From Peribacillus sp044761665 (GTDB taxonomy: Bacteria > Bacillota > Bacilli > Bacillales > DSM-1321): 64,000 nt of DNA. The stretch lies in assembly GCF_044761665.1 (NCBI RefSeq), contig NZ_JBIWCW010000009.1, positions 1-64,000 of the forward strand, in the 5' to 3' direction. Shown here piece after piece: positions 62,957 through 64,000 of the stretch (positions are counted from its first letter, which is position 1; each line of letters begins with the position of its first letter). Under the pieces are notes generated by a model. That model was given only the letters and a program-made list of their open reading frames with translations. It was not told where the DNA came from and ran no database searches. Position numbers and translations under genes: made by a program.

Positions 62957-64000
62957 GGTTCCTCACCTCCTTTTTTATTTTTAAGAGGTCGCCAGGGAAA
63001 ATATAATCTTCACGGGCCCATTTTTTCTGAACTTGTACTCCGATTTGTGGCTGAGGATTCCCATTACGATGGTTGATGCTAGGTAATGGATTTTCTCCTT
63101 TAGCTTTCAACACTTCCATCTTGGCCTGTACTTCTTTATAGGCCGGTGTATCTGTGTCTTTATCAGCATAGCTGCTGGTCAAAAAGTTGATGGCGCCGTC
63201 TCCCGAATCATTCATTGGCAAGTAGACCTCTTTACCTTTCACTCGATCGGTAATGAGACATTGTACCTTCACATTTCCGTATGGAGATGAAAGACGGACT
63301 AGAGTACCGTCTTCAAGACCTCTTTCTTCTGCCAATTCAGGTGAAACTTCAAGAAATGCCCTTGGCGTTTTGGATGTGATGCCTTTCGATTTATAGGTTA
63401 GATTGCCTTCATGGAAATGTTCTAGTAATCGGCCGTTATTCACATGGATATCATATTCCTCCCCAAAGTCCACTGGTTCCGACCATTCAACAGGGAACAA
63501 CCGGGCTCTTCCATCCGGGAATGGGAAGTCTTCTGTAAATAGAAGAGGAGTATCTTGGCCATCAGCTGCAACAGGCCATTGTATCCTTCTAGTCGTTCAT
63601 AGCTGACGCCTGCATAAATTGGTGATAAGCGAGCAGCCTCGTCCATGATTTCACCTGGGTGAGCATAATTCCATCCGGCACCTAAACTATTCGCTACTTC
63701 CATGATGATCTGCCAATCAGGATTAGATTCGCCAAGTGGTTCAAAGACTTGATACAACCTTTGGATACGACGCTCTGTATTGGTGAAGGTTCCTTCTTTT
63801 TCGAAACTTGGGCTTGCTGGAAGGACTACATCTGCAAATTCTGCAGTTTTTGATAAAAAGATATCTTGCACGACGAAAAAGTCCAGCTTTTCAAAGGCTT
63901 CATGCACATAATTGATATTGGAGTCAACCAACCCCATATCTTCCCCTTTTAAATACATGGCTTTCAAAGTGCCTTCATGAATGCCCTCGACCATTTCATG
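62949..64000 (-). pseudogene. Formate dehydrogenase alpha subunit, 3' part, frameshifted
   Basis: The gene enters from the right edge. It encodes the C-terminal part of a molybdopterin oxidoreductase of the YjgC/FdhA type: EGTLKAMYLKGEDMGLVDSN, FFVVQDIFLSKTAEFADVVLPASPSFEKEGTFTNTERRIQ, and ISPIYAGVSYERLEGYNG, where the frame changes near 63575. In the second frame it goes on VAADGQDTPLLFTEDFPFPDGRARLFPVEW, then TPRAFLEVSPELAEERGLEDGTLVRLSSPYGNVK (the cofactor-binding C-terminal domain). The change looks like loss of 10 bp between short direct repeats of AATGGCCTG. The N-terminal 4Fe-4S and active-site parts are outside the window. Confidence 0.85.

Overview
The window looks like chromosomal DNA of a spore-forming, low-GC Bacillaceae bacterium (Bacillus or Peribacillus type). 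The evidence is AT-rich DNA with strong AGGAGG ribosome sites, many proteins closest to Bacillus families (NtdB, MapB, OpuA, YkuK, KduI/KduD, UvsE/YwjD, PCYCGC lipoprotein, YjgC/YjgD), and a 28-bp site at 1035..1062 that matches the Firmicutes chromosome-dimer-resolution site dif. To the right of dif most genes lie on the minus strand, as expected if a replication fork runs leftward and ends near dif. The left part of the window therefore probably lies at the replication terminus.

Layout. 1-4.5 kb: about 1 kb of non-coding DNA, dif, a decayed Xer-type integrase, a second tyrosine recombinase with a Gln/Asn/Pro-rich tail, a long hairpin and a scrap of a third recombinase. 4.5-20.5 kb: an accessory zone with single genes (NtdB-like phosphatase, isochorismatase-like hydrolase, acetyltransferases, SDR enzymes, HAD phosphatase, SGNH esterase) and many broken ones (resolvase, transposase, Sel1 protein, ECF sigma factor). 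It includes the relic of an amino-acid-ligase (BacD-like) / MFS exporter / cysteine-synthase-like cluster. 20.6-27.7 kb: methionine aminopeptidase, a D-2-hydroxyacid dehydrogenase plus BASS transporter pair facing a FadR-type regulator with two palindromic operators, a small phospholipase-A2-like protein and small unknown genes.

27.7-41.2 kb: a 12-gene minus-strand pectin/oligogalacturonate locus. It holds two ABC permeases, a binding lipoprotein, oligogalacturonate lyase, KdgF cupin, a GH88/105 unsaturated glycuronyl hydrolase, a secreted pectate lyase, a YesM/YesN-like two-component pair, KduI, KduD and a TIM-barrel isomerase. A CcpA (cre) site sits at the promoter. Together they cut pectin outside the cell, import oligomers, cleave them to unsaturated monomers and convert these toward 2-keto-3-deoxygluconate. 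41.6-47.4 kb: a molybdenum hydroxylase operon (XdhC-like, MobA-like, Mo, FAD and 2Fe-2S subunits) and a duplicated-repeat protein.

47.6-54.7 kb: HEAT-like protein, a relic of a type VII secretion-linked locus (DUF4176 protein, membrane protein, short C-terminal toxin-like scrap), an OpuA glycine-betaine transporter with fused permease/binding protein, and an MBL hydrolase. 54.8-64 kb: an FAD amine oxidase, YkuK, glycerate kinase with a decayed GntP permease, a catalytic-domain-only tyrosine recombinase surrounded by three dif-like 21-bp sites, UV-damage endonuclease, and the 3' end of a formate-dehydrogenase operon whose large subunit is frameshifted. No rRNA, tRNA, CRISPR array or intact insertion sequence was seen.
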